Below, piece by piece: positions 1 to 7,367 of a stretch of 12,387 bases of DNA. The position numbers and the translations under genes are program-made. Source of the DNA: an uncultured Mycoplasmatota bacterium (GTDB taxonomy: Bacteria; Bacillota_I; Bacilli_A; RF39; UBA660). Numbering within the stretch: position 1 is the first letter of the stretch; every line of letters starts with the position of its first letter. The notes under the pieces are model-generated. The model had not been told where the DNA came from and did not search any database. It saw only the letters and a list, made by a program, of their open reading frames with translations. Location of the stretch: the NCBI GenBank assembly GCA_946007485.1, contig CAMGAM010000028.1:1-12387 (forward strand), written 5' to 3'.

Positions 1-110
1 AACAAAATACTGATATGTTTGAAAAGATGATGTCAGAACCAGGATATATGGAAGATTTCATGACTAGCATGTTTAAATTTATTTATGATAAGTTAAAAAA
101 TAAAGAATAA
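1..110 (+). CDS. C-terminal fragment of an unidentified gene (5' end outside window)
   Basis: The reading frame is open from the first base and ends at TAA 108-110, giving about 35 residues ending in MTSMFKFIYDKLKNKE. The tail is helical, methionine-rich and charged, with no membrane segment and no motif that I recognise. The 3' end overlaps the promoter proposed for the next gene and is followed by a hairpin with a T-run (136-177) that would terminate its transcript. An internal ATG at 15 exists but has no ribosome binding site, so this is taken as the end of a longer gene. Function unknown. Confidence 0.55.
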   Translation, partial: QNTDMFEKMMSEPGYMEDFMTSMFKFIYDKLKNKE

Positions 111-121
111 TATGTTATAAT
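93..121 (+). promoter_or_regulatory. Extended -10 promoter for the 192-2344 gene pair
   Basis: TGTTATAAT at 113-121 is a perfect extended -10 (TGnTATAAT). TTAAAA at 93-98 lies 17 bases upstream and matches the -35 consensus at 4 of 6 positions. Transcription would start near 128, which leaves a leader of about 64 bases before ATG 192. The leader contains the hairpin at 136-173. The promoter overlaps the last codons of the upstream gene. AT-rich sequence gives many chance -10 matches, but the TG extension makes this one better than most. Confidence 0.5.
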
Positions 122-135
122 TTATATTGGATAAT

Positions 136-177
136 AAGAGTATATTTCGTTGTTTAAGATGGAATATGCTCTTTTTT
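136..177 (+). terminator. 13-bp hairpin with T-run, upstream terminator or leader attenuator
   Basis: Bases 136-148 pair with 161-173 over 13 positions, including two G-U pairs. The loop is 12 bases and the U-run spans 172-177. It is positioned to end transcripts of the gene that stops at 110. It also lies between the extended -10 at 113-121 and the ribosome binding site at 182-186, so a transcript from that promoter would have to pass through it. That leaves open whether it acts only as a terminator or also as an attenuator. Confidence 0.65.
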
Positions 178-181
178 GATT

Positions 182-186
182 GGAGG
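182..186 (+). promoter_or_regulatory. Ribosome binding site that sets the start at ATG 192
   Basis: GGAGG at 182-186 lies 5 bases before ATG 192. A TTG at 180 and a GTG at 189 are in the same frame. The TTG overlaps the binding site and the GTG is only 2 bases from it, so neither is a likely start. Confidence 0.8.
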
Positions 187-191
187 TAGTG

Positions 192-1448
192 ATGCAAAAA
201 ATATACTTGAATGATAATGTAATTAGAAATTTTAGAAATACTATTAATGATTATATAGATTTTTCATTGTTAAAAAAATATAAAAATAATGACAATGCTT
301 GGAATTCGATATGTGCATTAATGGATAGAATAGAAGATATTGTAATTTATCTTAATGAAAAGGAATTAAATACTGGAAAATGGAATAGATGTGCATTTGA
401 TTTCTTTGAATTTATTGAGCAAGCTGGAGTTTTAATTGAATGTATAGATGAATTATATAAAATTTATGACATTAAACCAAGCAGGACAAAAACTATATTT
501 AAACATAAAGAAATAAATGAAAAATATTTATTAAAATTAAAAAAAGATAATAAAATAGCTAAAGTTGGAGATTCAAATTACTTTGAATATATAAGATCTT
601 TAAGTTCAGTCCATCCAGGTAAAACTGATAGACATAAAGAATTTCAATTTGCAAACTTTGAAGTTAGTCCATATGTTGTATGGAACGGTGGTATCTACGC
701 ATTAGATCCTAGATGTAATGGTGAAATTATATTAGTTACATACAACAACGAAACAGATCAAATGCTAATTAATAAATCTATTTATATAAAAGAGATATTT
801 AATTTTATAAAATACAAATATTATTCAATAAATTATTTAACAAAATATGTTAAGAAATATTATCTTGATGAAATTAAAACTTTAAGGGACACTCCAATAA
901 GAAAAAGAAAGGATTTAAAAAATAACCTTGAATATTTGAATAATTTAGTTAATGAATCAAAAAAAAGATGTCCTAACATAACAGATGAAATAGAAGAAGT
1001 AATTGATATATTTAATCAGCAAATAACAAGAGAAGAAAATATTAATAAATACAATAAGTATTGCAATGCACTATTGTATTCAATGAAGGGAATTCATAGG
1101 CAACTTCAGAATATGGACTTTAAGTGTGAATCTCCTATAGATAATCTTTTATTTAAACTTTTAGTTGGTGAAATTCATCTTAAAAATAATGCTAAAATGA
1201 ATTATTCATATCCATTACAAAAAATATTAGATCTAAAGCTTGAAAGTGGTGATAAGGAATTTGCTTTAATTCAATATAAAACACTATTACCATTTTTTAA
1301 TAAATATATCAAAGTAACAGAAGAAGATTTATATCAATTAAGTTATGAAGAACTATATGTTTTGAGTCAAATAGCAATTTATTTGCATGAATTAGAATAT
1401 AATGATATAGTCGATTTTTGCATACCTAATGATGAAGAATTTAGATAA
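192..1448 (+). CDS. Uncharacterised helical protein with an R-x5-H (HEPN-like) motif
   Basis: This 418-residue protein starts at ATG 192 behind GGAGG. No signal peptide or membrane segment is visible, so it is probably cytoplasmic. I do not recognise the family with certainty. Residues 135-141 read RSLSSVH, followed by P and then T and R a few residues on. This fits the R-x4-6-H pattern of HEPN ribonucleases and lies after a predicted helix, as expected. Around residues 158-178 a short aromatic and glycine-rich stretch (SPYVVWNGG) suggests a small beta insert. The C-terminal half is charged and helical. The next gene starts 20 bases downstream, so the two are probably co-transcribed. HEPN proteins often serve in abortive infection, toxin-antitoxin or RNA processing. 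That role here is inference, and a non-catalytic helical protein is an equal alternative. Confidence 0.85.
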   Translation: MQKIYLNDNVIRNFRNTINDYIDFSLLKKYKNNDNAWNSICALMDRIEDIVIYLNEKELNTGKWNRCAFDFFEFIEQAGVLIECIDELYKIYDIKPSRTKTIFKHKEINEKYLLKLKKDNKIAKVGDSNYFEYIRSLSSVHPGKTDRHKEFQFANFEVSPYVVWNGGIYALDPRCNGEIILVTYNNETDQMLINKSIYIKEIFNFIKYKYYSINYLTKYVKKYYLDEIKTLRDTPIRKRKDLKNNLEYLNNLVNESKKRCPNITDEIEEVIDIFNQQITREENINKYNKYCNALLYSMKGIHRQLQNMDFKCESPIDNLLFKLLVGEIHLKNNAKMNYSYPLQKILDLKLESGDKEFALIQYKTLLPFFNKYIKVTEEDLYQLSYEELYVLSQIAIYLHELEYNDIVDFCIPNDEEFR

Positions 1449-1468
1449 TATAAAGAGGTTAGAATAAT

Positions 1469-2344
1469 ATGAAAAGAAGTAAAATAAAAGGATATATTAA
1501 TGATCTAGAAAATAAAAATAAAAATTTTTCTTTTGATAAGTCAATAAAAATATTAGACATAAGTAATGCTGTATATATTGATATAATAGAAAAATATGAT
1601 TTTAAAAGTATAACAAACTATAAAAATTCAAAATATCTGTTTAAAGAAATCTCTAATGAATTAAATGAAATTACTGAATTATTAAATAATAATAAAACTC
1701 TAATGGCAGTGTGTTTGTTAAGAAATGTCTATGAGGAAATAATGTATATTATAGCGACGTCTTATTGTGACAATTTAGATATAGACTTTATGACAAAAGC
1801 AGGATATTTTAAAGATATAGTTGCTGATAATTGTAATGAATTACTTGGAGATATTTATACATCAGATGAGATAAAAGGAATATATAGTTATTTATCTAAA
1901 ATAACCCATGTAACAAATATCAAAGAAGCTGTTAGTTATTTATCAGGCAATAAAAGAATAAAAGGATATATAGTTAATGAAATAAAATATGTTTCTTTGA
2001 TAATAGAAAATCTGTATATTACATTTTTAAATAAAAAATCAAAACTTGATAACAGCATGTGTGATAATATTATCTCTGTAGCTGGATATGTAGAATTAAT
2101 TAATACTATGTATTATGTGGCTAATTCAACAGGCGAAACTAAAAGAATAAAAAGTTACTTTTATGGAGAAAAGAATAAAAAATATCTAGAAAAGCAAAAG
2201 GAATTAATGATAAGCGATTTTAAAGAATTACAGTCAAATAAAGATGAATTATCTAGATCTATAAAAATTATTTCGAAAGAATTAGATAAACAACTAGCAG
2301 AAAACAATTACACAGAAATGGTAAATAAAATACTAAACTCATGA
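1469..2344 (+). CDS. Uncharacterised helical protein, partner of the preceding gene
   Basis: This 291-residue protein has a ribosome binding site (AAAGAGG, 1452-1458) 10 bases before ATG 1469, and lies 20 bases after the preceding stop. No signal peptide or transmembrane segment is seen. Residues 81-95 (CLLRNVYEE core, with R85 and E89/E90) and 138-147 (YSYLSKITH) resemble the two conserved helices of a loose group of HEPN-like and DUF5677-like proteins: an R...E helix and, later, an LS...H helix. No R-x4-6-H is present, so it may lack nuclease activity if it belongs there. The last 60 residues are lysine/glutamate-rich and probably form a long helix or coiled coil. A terminator follows at 2357-2384. 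Tight spacing suggests that it works with the 192-1448 product. Function unknown. Confidence 0.85.
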   Translation: MKRSKIKGYINDLENKNKNFSFDKSIKILDISNAVYIDIIEKYDFKSITNYKNSKYLFKEISNELNEITELLNNNKTLMAVCLLRNVYEEIMYIIATSYCDNLDIDFMTKAGYFKDIVADNCNELLGDIYTSDEIKGIYSYLSKITHVTNIKEAVSYLSGNKRIKGYIVNEIKYVSLIIENLYITFLNKKSKLDNSMCDNIISVAGYVELINTMYYVANSTGETKRIKSYFYGEKNKKYLEKQKELMISDFKELQSNKDELSRSIKIISKELDKQLAENNYTEMVNKILNS

Positions 2345-2356
2345 GAGAATTACAAG

Positions 2357-2384
2357 CAGTAGAAATAATACTACTGTCTTTTTT
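2357..2384 (+). terminator. Rho-independent terminator of the two-gene unit
   Basis: CAGTAG (2357-2362) pairs with CTACTG (2371-2376) around an 8-base A/T loop. The stem is followed by TCTTTTTT (2377-2384). It starts 13 bases after the stop of the preceding gene and is well placed to end the 192-2344 transcript. Confidence 0.75.
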
Positions 2385-2482
2385 AGGTACAATTTAGGTA
2401 CAAAAATACTAAAAAACCACGGTAAATGACGGTTTATGCCAATATAAAAAGACCCGTATTTAAAGGGTTTAACACAATTAGG

Positions 2483-2542
2483 TCTCTTCTAACTGAAGAG
2501 AGTAGGCCCCCCTGAAGAGAGCAAAAAAGCTCTCATTTTTTT
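2483..2542 (+). ncRNA. Competing hairpins ending in a terminator (attenuator-like or small RNA)
   Basis: TCTCTTC (2483-2489) pairs perfectly with GAAGAGA (2495-2501). A 10-base direct repeat CTGAAGAGAG (2493-2502 and 2512-2521) means that the same TCTCTTC can instead pair with 2514-2520. That would break the downstream terminator stem. A GC-rich stretch (GGCCCCCC, 2505-2512) between the repeats stands out in this AT-rich DNA. No reading frame or clear promoter accompanies it. It may be an attenuator-like switch, a small RNA or part of the recombination region. I do not recognise a known riboswitch. Confidence 0.35.
2517..2542 (+). terminator. Terminator hairpin in the intergenic region
   Basis: GAGAGC (2517-2522) pairs with GCTCTC (2529-2534) across a loop of six A residues, followed by ATTTTTTT (2535-2542). 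On the opposite strand the stem is not followed by a T-run, so it acts on rightward transcripts. It blocks read-through into the truncated permease gene. Confidence 0.75.
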
Positions 2543-2778
2543 GCTCAAACCCAGTATTTATAAGGGTTTGCGCGATTTAACCTTTTCAATTTTAGGTAAC
2601 AAAAATGTTCAAATAAAATTAGCATATTTACAACTTTTCCTAGGAATTATAAGGCTTTGCGAGTATTATGTTAGGTACCAAATGAATTTTGTAGAAAATA
2701 AAATAAATTGTATCTAATTCGTATTTAAACTGATTTTTGACTAAATAAAAGAACGTAAAATAAAAGAAAAATTGGTAT

Positions 2779-3753
2779 TTGTGTTGTCTTCAGGTAGGTA
2801 TTAATGACCTACTAACAAGTATATATTTTCCATTAGGGCTATATATAAATCTAATTATTGATTTTAAAATATTAGATTTATTAAAAATAATTCTAGTAAA
2901 TATTATTCCCTTTATATTATTTATTCTAATAGGTTCTAAATTTTATTTTAAAATAATTTCTAATTCTAAAGAAAATAGTATCAAAAAGAAAATAAATTCT
3001 AAAAAAAAATTAATTATAAAAAGAACACAAATTATATCACTAACAAAAAAAGAATTAAAAAAATATCTATCTTCACCTGTATATATATTTAACACAGCAT
3101 TTGGTCTATTATTAAGTGTAATTGTATCTATATATCTATGTATCAAAGGACCTAGTATTTTTGATAGTATTCTATCAAGTTATGGAGTATCAACGGGATT
3201 ATCACTACCAATATTATTCTATTTCTATATTCTATTTGTAGGATCAATGACATCAATAACATCATCAAGTATCTCATTAGAAGGAAAAACAATTAATATT
3301 ACTAAAAGCCTACCTATAAAAGAGGAAACAATCCTAAAATCAAAAATACTTACTTGTTATGTCATTGAATTACCATTTATTATCTTTAGTAATATTGTAT
3401 TCTTTATAAAATTTAAAACAAGTATCTTTTATTTAGTATTAATACTTTTATTAAGCTTCTTAATAATTTTATTAACTTCATGTATTGGCTTAATAGCTAA
3501 TTTAAAATATCTTAAAATGAACGCTACAAACGATACAGAAGTAGTAAAACAAAGTATGAGTTCAATGATTTCAGTATTTATAGGTATAGGTTTCTTTATA
3601 GGTAGTGCCTTAGCGGTAGCATACTTAAATAAATATCTAAAACTAAGAATATTACTAGTACTACATATATCATTAATTACTATAATTAGTATAATACTAT
3701 ATTTTATTATAATGAAATTTTGTACAAAAGAATATCGAAAAATTAATGTATAG
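2779..3753 (+). pseudogene. 5'-truncated ABC-2 type transporter permease
   Basis: About 324 residues remain of a polytopic membrane protein, with about seven hydrophobic segments (roughly 38-60, 102-122, 141-163, 190-212, 214-242, 257-283 and 288-314). The cytoplasmic stretch KKELKKYLSSPVYIFNT (90-106) and the S(I)SLEGK...KSLPI motif (164-180) are typical of Firmicutes ABC-2 export permeases, which are usually 500 or more residues long. The N-terminal part is missing. Homology-like sequence begins at about GIND (2797), a stop lies in frame at 2761-2763, and the only possible start (TTG 2779) has no ribosome binding site. No ATPase gene adjoins it. Repeats resembling an attachment region lie just upstream, so the gene was probably cut by integration. 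The rest of the frame is intact, so the event may be recent. Confidence 0.75.
2794..2812. repeat. Inverted repeat at the permease truncation point
   Basis: GTAGGT (2794-2799) and ACCTAC (2807-2812) are perfect inverted 6-base arms around the 7-base spacer ATTAATG. They lie exactly where permease-like coding sequence begins. Arms with a 6-8 base spacer are the layout of tyrosine-recombinase crossover sites. An arm of this length can also occur by chance. Confidence 0.35.
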
Positions 3754-3794
3754 AAAACTTGATAATAATAAAAATAATATTTAACTTTGTATTT

Positions 3795-3823
3795 AAGTGA
3801 TAACCTATGTTTGTTATCATTTT
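3795..3823 (+). terminator. Probable terminator after the permease pseudogene
   Basis: AAGTGATAAC (3795-3804) pairs with GTTATCATTT (3813-3822) over 10 positions, one of them G-U, with an 8-base loop. The following T-run is short, so termination may be weak. An operator-like dyad is the alternative reading. It separates the permease remnant from the dockerin operon. Confidence 0.5.
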
Positions 3824-3871
3824 AAATTATATGATATCTTATAATATTTTTATAAAATTTGTTATTTATCA

Positions 3872-3900
3872 TTGTAATATTTAGTAACTTACTTTATAAT
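3872..3900 (+). promoter_or_regulatory. Promoter of the dockerin protease operon
   Basis: TTGTAA (3872-3877) and a consensus TATAAT (3895-3900) are separated by 17 bases. This matches the housekeeping sigma factor layout. The start of transcription would be near 3907, about 22 bases before ATG 3929. That spacing argues against the in-frame ATG at 3899, which lies inside the -10 box. Confidence 0.75.
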
Positions 3901-3913
3901 GAATATAGATAAT

Positions 3914-3918
3914 AGGAG
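3914..3918 (+). promoter_or_regulatory. Ribosome binding site that sets the protease start at ATG 3929
   Basis: AGGAG at 3914-3918 lies 10 bases before ATG 3929. The alternative ATG at 3899 has no upstream site and overlaps the promoter. Confidence 0.7.
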
Positions 3919-3928
3919 TGATATTCAC

Positions 3929-6900
3929 ATGGTACATATTAGAAATAAGAAGAGGCAAATTTTAATACTTTTATTTTTTATATTTACAGTAGTAACTTTT
4001 ATTTTTTTAGGACTAGATAAAAAAAGTTATGCTTTTGATTATGAATCTAATTATATGAAAGATTATATTTTAAATCCCGCTTGGGTAGAATATATGGAAC
4101 TATCAAATGAAGAAAAATCTTATTATGAAATAATTCCTGAAAAATTTATTTATAGATATAAAAAAGAAGAAAGTCCGATTAGTCTTTTTAGTTTAAAATC
4201 TAGTTATCCTGAATATTATAATTTAAATGATTATGGATACTCTACAGCTCCCGATGATCAAAGTAGTCTTGGAATTTGTTGGGCTTTTGCTGCAATGAGT
4301 TCATTAGAAAGTAATATGTTAAAAACAGGGCTAAGCAATATAACTAATCCAATAAAATTCTCAGTAAGACAATTAGATTATGCTAGTGTTCATAGTAGTT
4401 ACATTGAAGAAAAATTTAATCCATATTATGTTTATGGAAGAACTATGCCAGGAAGTGGTGGGCTAATTAGTACAGCCTTTACTCTGATGGAAACTGGAGT
4501 TTCCCCTGTAACTACTGACCATTATGAAACATTCAATGTAGATAGAACGGTTAAAAATCTAAAGCAAACCTTTAATTTGGATGATGTAGAATACGTTGTA
4601 GATAGTTATGTTAATTACGGAGCTACAGGAAATTATACAACTGAGGAAGAAAGGGAGGCCTGGGTTAACGATATTAAAAATCATATTATAAATTATGGTT
4701 CAGTTGCAGTTAGTTTAACAGGATCAACCCCAGCCTCAGCCGGAAGTTGTATTTATGTAGATAATACAAGTAAAAATTTTATTTTAAATGTAAATGGAGA
4801 TTGCAACCCACCAGATAAAGCAGCAGGTCATGCTATGGCAATCATTGGTTGGGATGACAACTACGAATACAACTATTGCAGATTAGAATCTTCAACAACA
4901 AGTGATTTAACAGATTGCAATAACATTGTTTCAGGAAAAGGAGCCTTTATCCTAAAAAACTCTTGGGGAGAATATTATCCTTATCCTTATATGACATATG
5001 AATCTAATGTCGATGGGGCTTATGGCATAACGGGAGTTTCTTTAAAAAACTGGGATAAAAACTATGACAGAACTAAAGAATATGATGCCAATTATGAATC
5101 AAAAATTAGCACTATTAGTTATTACAAAAGTAGTAATGTAAAAGAAAAACTAAAAAAAATATCATTCTTTTCTAATAACAGGGAAGAAAATTTATATAAA
5201 ATTTATCTTAGTAGTGATGGTAGTGATAATTATATTTTATTAGATAGCATTAGCACTGATGAAATAGGATTAAATAGTATTTATGTAGATGATATTTTAT
5301 TACCAAGTGATAAGTTTTCTATTAAAGTTACATCTGATAATGGTTATGTTGATAAAATTTATGCCTTTACAGAAAATGTAGATAATATAGAAGATGTAAT
5401 GATTGATACAGTAATTAAAACTGGTACAGAATATGAAATAAATGATTCAGAATTTGCATTATATAGCATGACAGAAAATATTTCAAATGGAGATGTAATC
5501 CAATATAAATTAATAAATGAATCAGGAGAAGATTTAACTAATCTATTTACAATTACTAACAATTTTAATTTAAATAATGAAGTTAGACCTACTATTAAAA
5601 TAAATGATACTTTAACTCCTGGAAATCTTACGTTACAAACCATTTATAATGGAGAAGTAAAAGATAGCGATAATATTGTAGTTAATAGTTTAAAAAACTT
5701 ATGGTCTGGAGGTAATGGCAGTATAGATGATCCATATCTAATTACCAGTGTTGAAGACTTTGTAAAAATATTTACAAATGAAGATTATATGAAAGTACAT
5801 TATAAACTTACAAAAGATTTAGATTTTTCTAGTATGGATAATTGGAATATAGGAACTATATCAAATTATCAAGTTTTTTCAGGAAGCTTAGATGGAGACC
5901 ATCACGTTATATCAGGATTAAGCGGAAAAAGTAATTTACCATCCTTATTTTATAGCCTAGATGGAGCCACTATTAAAAATATAATCTTTAGTGATATTAA
6001 CTTTAATATAGTGGAATCAGGATGGGGCAATCTAATATCTATCCTAGCTTATAATTCTACTTTTGAAGATATAGTTATAACCAAATCAGTAAAAATCGAT
6101 GGAAATGCATCTTACGCTGGAGGAATAGTTGGAACTGCCCACAATAGCAAGTTTATTCATATTGCTAATTATGCTGATATCAATACTGGATATGAATATA
6201 AAGGAAAAGCTTCTGGAATTGTAAACGAATCATATGGAAGTGAAATAAGCGAATGCTATAACTATGGCAATATCACAGCAACTAATAGCATTGTTGGAGG
6301 AATTGTTGGATATTTAGGTGTTGCTACTGATACCTTTAATGCAGGTAATGTTAAAAATGTATATAATTATGGCAATCTAAAAACAAATTTAATCGGTGGA
6401 GGAATAGTTGGTAACGGTGAATCTTCTATTATTGAGAATAGTTATAATGTATATTCTAAAGAAGTTGACAATAACGTTGGTAATATTGTAGGTACCTCTT
6501 ATGGAATGATAATTAAAAATAGCTATTATTTAGGCATATATTCTTCTAGTATAGTAAAAGATAGAGAAAATACAACTACATTTAATAACGTAACCGGAAA
6601 GACAGAGGAACAATTAAAAGAGCAAAATACTTATTTAAATTTTGATTTCGATTCTATATGGACTATTGAAGATAATTATCCATATTTAAAAAACTTTAAT
6701 TACATATATTTAACTGATTTAGAAGTTACCAGTGAATTAAAACTTGAAGTTGGAGAAACAAAAAAAGTATCTATTAACTTTATTCCAAGTAATTCTACTA
6801 ATATGAAGGTAGATTACAAAGTATTAGATGATAGTATTATTTCAATTAATAATGATGGTACTATCACAGCCTTAAAACAAGGAAATACTAAATTAAGAAT

Positions 6901-7366
6901 CAGTTCATTAGATGGAAGTAATATCGTAAAAGAAATACCTATAACAGTAATATTAGATCAAGTAAATTTAGATGATTATAAAATAATTGATGATAGCTTT
7001 ATTCAACTTAAAGAAAACTTTGATACTAATAGATTTGTAGATAGTATTTATGATGGAGATAAGTATGAAATAAAAGTATCTAGTAAAAATAAATATATTG
7101 CAACCGGAGATATTATTGGTATTTATAAAAAAGATGGAACAAAAGTATCAGAATATATAGCTGTTATTCCAGGAGATACAACAGGCGATGGAATAGTCGA
7201 TGTCGGTGATGTAGCTAAATTATATCAACACCTAAAAGGAGCATTTGATATGAATAAAGAGTTTAAACTAGCATCTGATGTATTTAATGACTCAGTATTA
7301 GAGTTAAATGATGTAGCCAAATTATATCAATACGTAAAAAAAGAAATAGAAAGTTTGGAGGAATAG
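3929..7366 (+). CDS. Secreted papain-family (C1) cysteine protease with dockerin
   Basis: This 1145-residue extracellular protease begins with a signal peptide (residues 1-35, likely cut after SYA) and a short pro-like stretch. The papain-type domain (about 93-380) has a complete active site: oxyanion Gln111 and Cys117 in QSSLGICWAFA, His301 in GHAMAIIGW and Asn344 in KNSWG. The Gln-Cys spacing of 6 equals that of papain. A lectin-like domain follows at about 390-482. Then comes a region that opens with SGGNGSIDDPYLI (593-605) and carries five GLUG-like GGIVG repeats (about 731-871), likely a beta-helix. A BIG_2-like Ig domain (927-1009), a pre-dockerin module (1014-1080) and a type I dockerin follow. 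The dockerin's first calcium loop is DTTGDGIVDVGD (1083-1094), and its second half starts near 1117. There is no sortase motif or membrane anchor, so attachment must come through the dockerin. It is the first gene of a three-gene operon. The substrate is not predictable from sequence. Confidence 0.92.
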   Translation: MVHIRNKKRQILILLFFIFTVVTFIFLGLDKKSYAFDYESNYMKDYILNPAWVEYMELSNEEKSYYEIIPEKFIYRYKKEESPISLFSLKSSYPEYYNLNDYGYSTAPDDQSSLGICWAFAAMSSLESNMLKTGLSNITNPIKFSVRQLDYASVHSSYIEEKFNPYYVYGRTMPGSGGLISTAFTLMETGVSPVTTDHYETFNVDRTVKNLKQTFNLDDVEYVVDSYVNYGATGNYTTEEEREAWVNDIKNHIINYGSVAVSLTGSTPASAGSCIYVDNTSKNFILNVNGDCNPPDKAAGHAMAIIGWDDNYEYNYCRLESSTTSDLTDCNNIVSGKGAFILKNSWGEYYPYPYMTYESNVDGAYGITGVSLKNWDKNYDRTKEYDANYESKISTISYYKSSNVKEKLKKISFFSNNREENLYKIYLSSDGSDNYILLDSISTDEIGLNSIYVDDILLPSDKFSIKVTSDNGYVDKIYAFTENVDNIEDVMIDTVIKTGTEYEINDSEFALYSMTENISNGDVIQYKLINESGEDLTNLFTITNNFNLNNEVRPTIKINDTLTPGNLTLQTIYNGEVKDSDNIVVNSLKNLWSGGNGSIDDPYLITSVEDFVKIFTNEDYMKVHYKLTKDLDFSSMDNWNIGTISNYQVFSGSLDGDHHVISGLSGKSNLPSLFYSLDGATIKNIIFSDINFNIVESGWGNLISILAYNSTFEDIVITKSVKIDGNASYAGGIVGTAHNSKFIHIANYADINTGYEYKGKASGIVNESYGSEISECYNYGNITATNSIVGGIVGYLGVATDTFNAGNVKNVYNYGNLKTNLIGGGIVGNGESSIIENSYNVYSKEVDNNVGNIVGTSYGMIIKNSYYLGIYSSSIVKDRENTTTFNNVTGKTEEQLKEQNTYLNFDFDSIWTIEDNYPYLKNFNYIYLTDLEVTSELKLEVGETKKVSINFIPSNSTNMKVDYKVLDDSIISINNDGTITALKQGNTKLRISSLDGSNIVKEIPITVILDQVNLDDYKIIDDSFIQLKENFDTNRFVDSIYDGDKYEIKVSSKNKYIATGDIIGIYKKDGTKVSEYIAVIPGDTTGDGIVDVGDVAKLYQHLKGAFDMNKEFKLASDVFNDSVLELNDVAKLYQYVKKEIESLEE

Positions 7367-7367
7367 T

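Larger units (their letters stand above)
2451..2661. other. Candidate recombinase attachment region with three core-like repeats
   Basis: Three related motifs lie at 2451-2470, 2548-2572 and 2637-2661. The second and third agree at 19 of 25 positions, sharing TTATAAGG and TTTGCG. The first and second share GTATTTA and AAGGGTTT with two single-base gaps. The first two have inner dyads (ACCC/GGGT, and AAACCC 2547-2552 with GGGTTT 2564-2569) around a 9-11 base A/T spacer, like core sites of tyrosine recombinases. Copies two and three are each followed by a TTAGGTA-type motif, so the larger unit repeats. This fits an attachment region or a scar of repeated integrations. From 2682 to 2778 I see only A/T-rich sequence without a gene. 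Confidence 0.4.
2382..2681. repeat. Four copies of a TTAGGTACAA-type motif
   Basis: TTTAGGTACAA occurs as a perfect 11-base tandem pair at 2382-2392 and 2393-2403. TTTAGGTAACAA follows at 2591-2602 and TTAGGTACCAA at 2671-2681. All four are in the same orientation within about 300 non-coding bases. Short, same-direction repeats of this kind resemble the arm-type sites bound by the N-terminal domain of tyrosine integrases. No integrase gene is visible in the window. Confidence 0.6.

Noticed and set aside
2737..2766. TTGACT at 2737-2742 with TAAAAG at 2761-2766 as a promoter for the permease remnant
   Set aside because: The spacing is 18 but the -10 is poor and there is no ribosome binding site before the truncated frame, so a functional promoter is not supported.
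2943..3146. Minus-strand open frame of 67 codons within the permease remnant
   Set aside because: The plus-strand permease motifs are convincing. The reverse frame has no binding site or family features.
3899..3931. ATG at 3899 as the start of the cysteine protease
   Set aside because: It lies in the -10 box and has no ribosome binding site. ATG 3929 has AGGAG upstream and opens directly into the basic start of the signal peptide.
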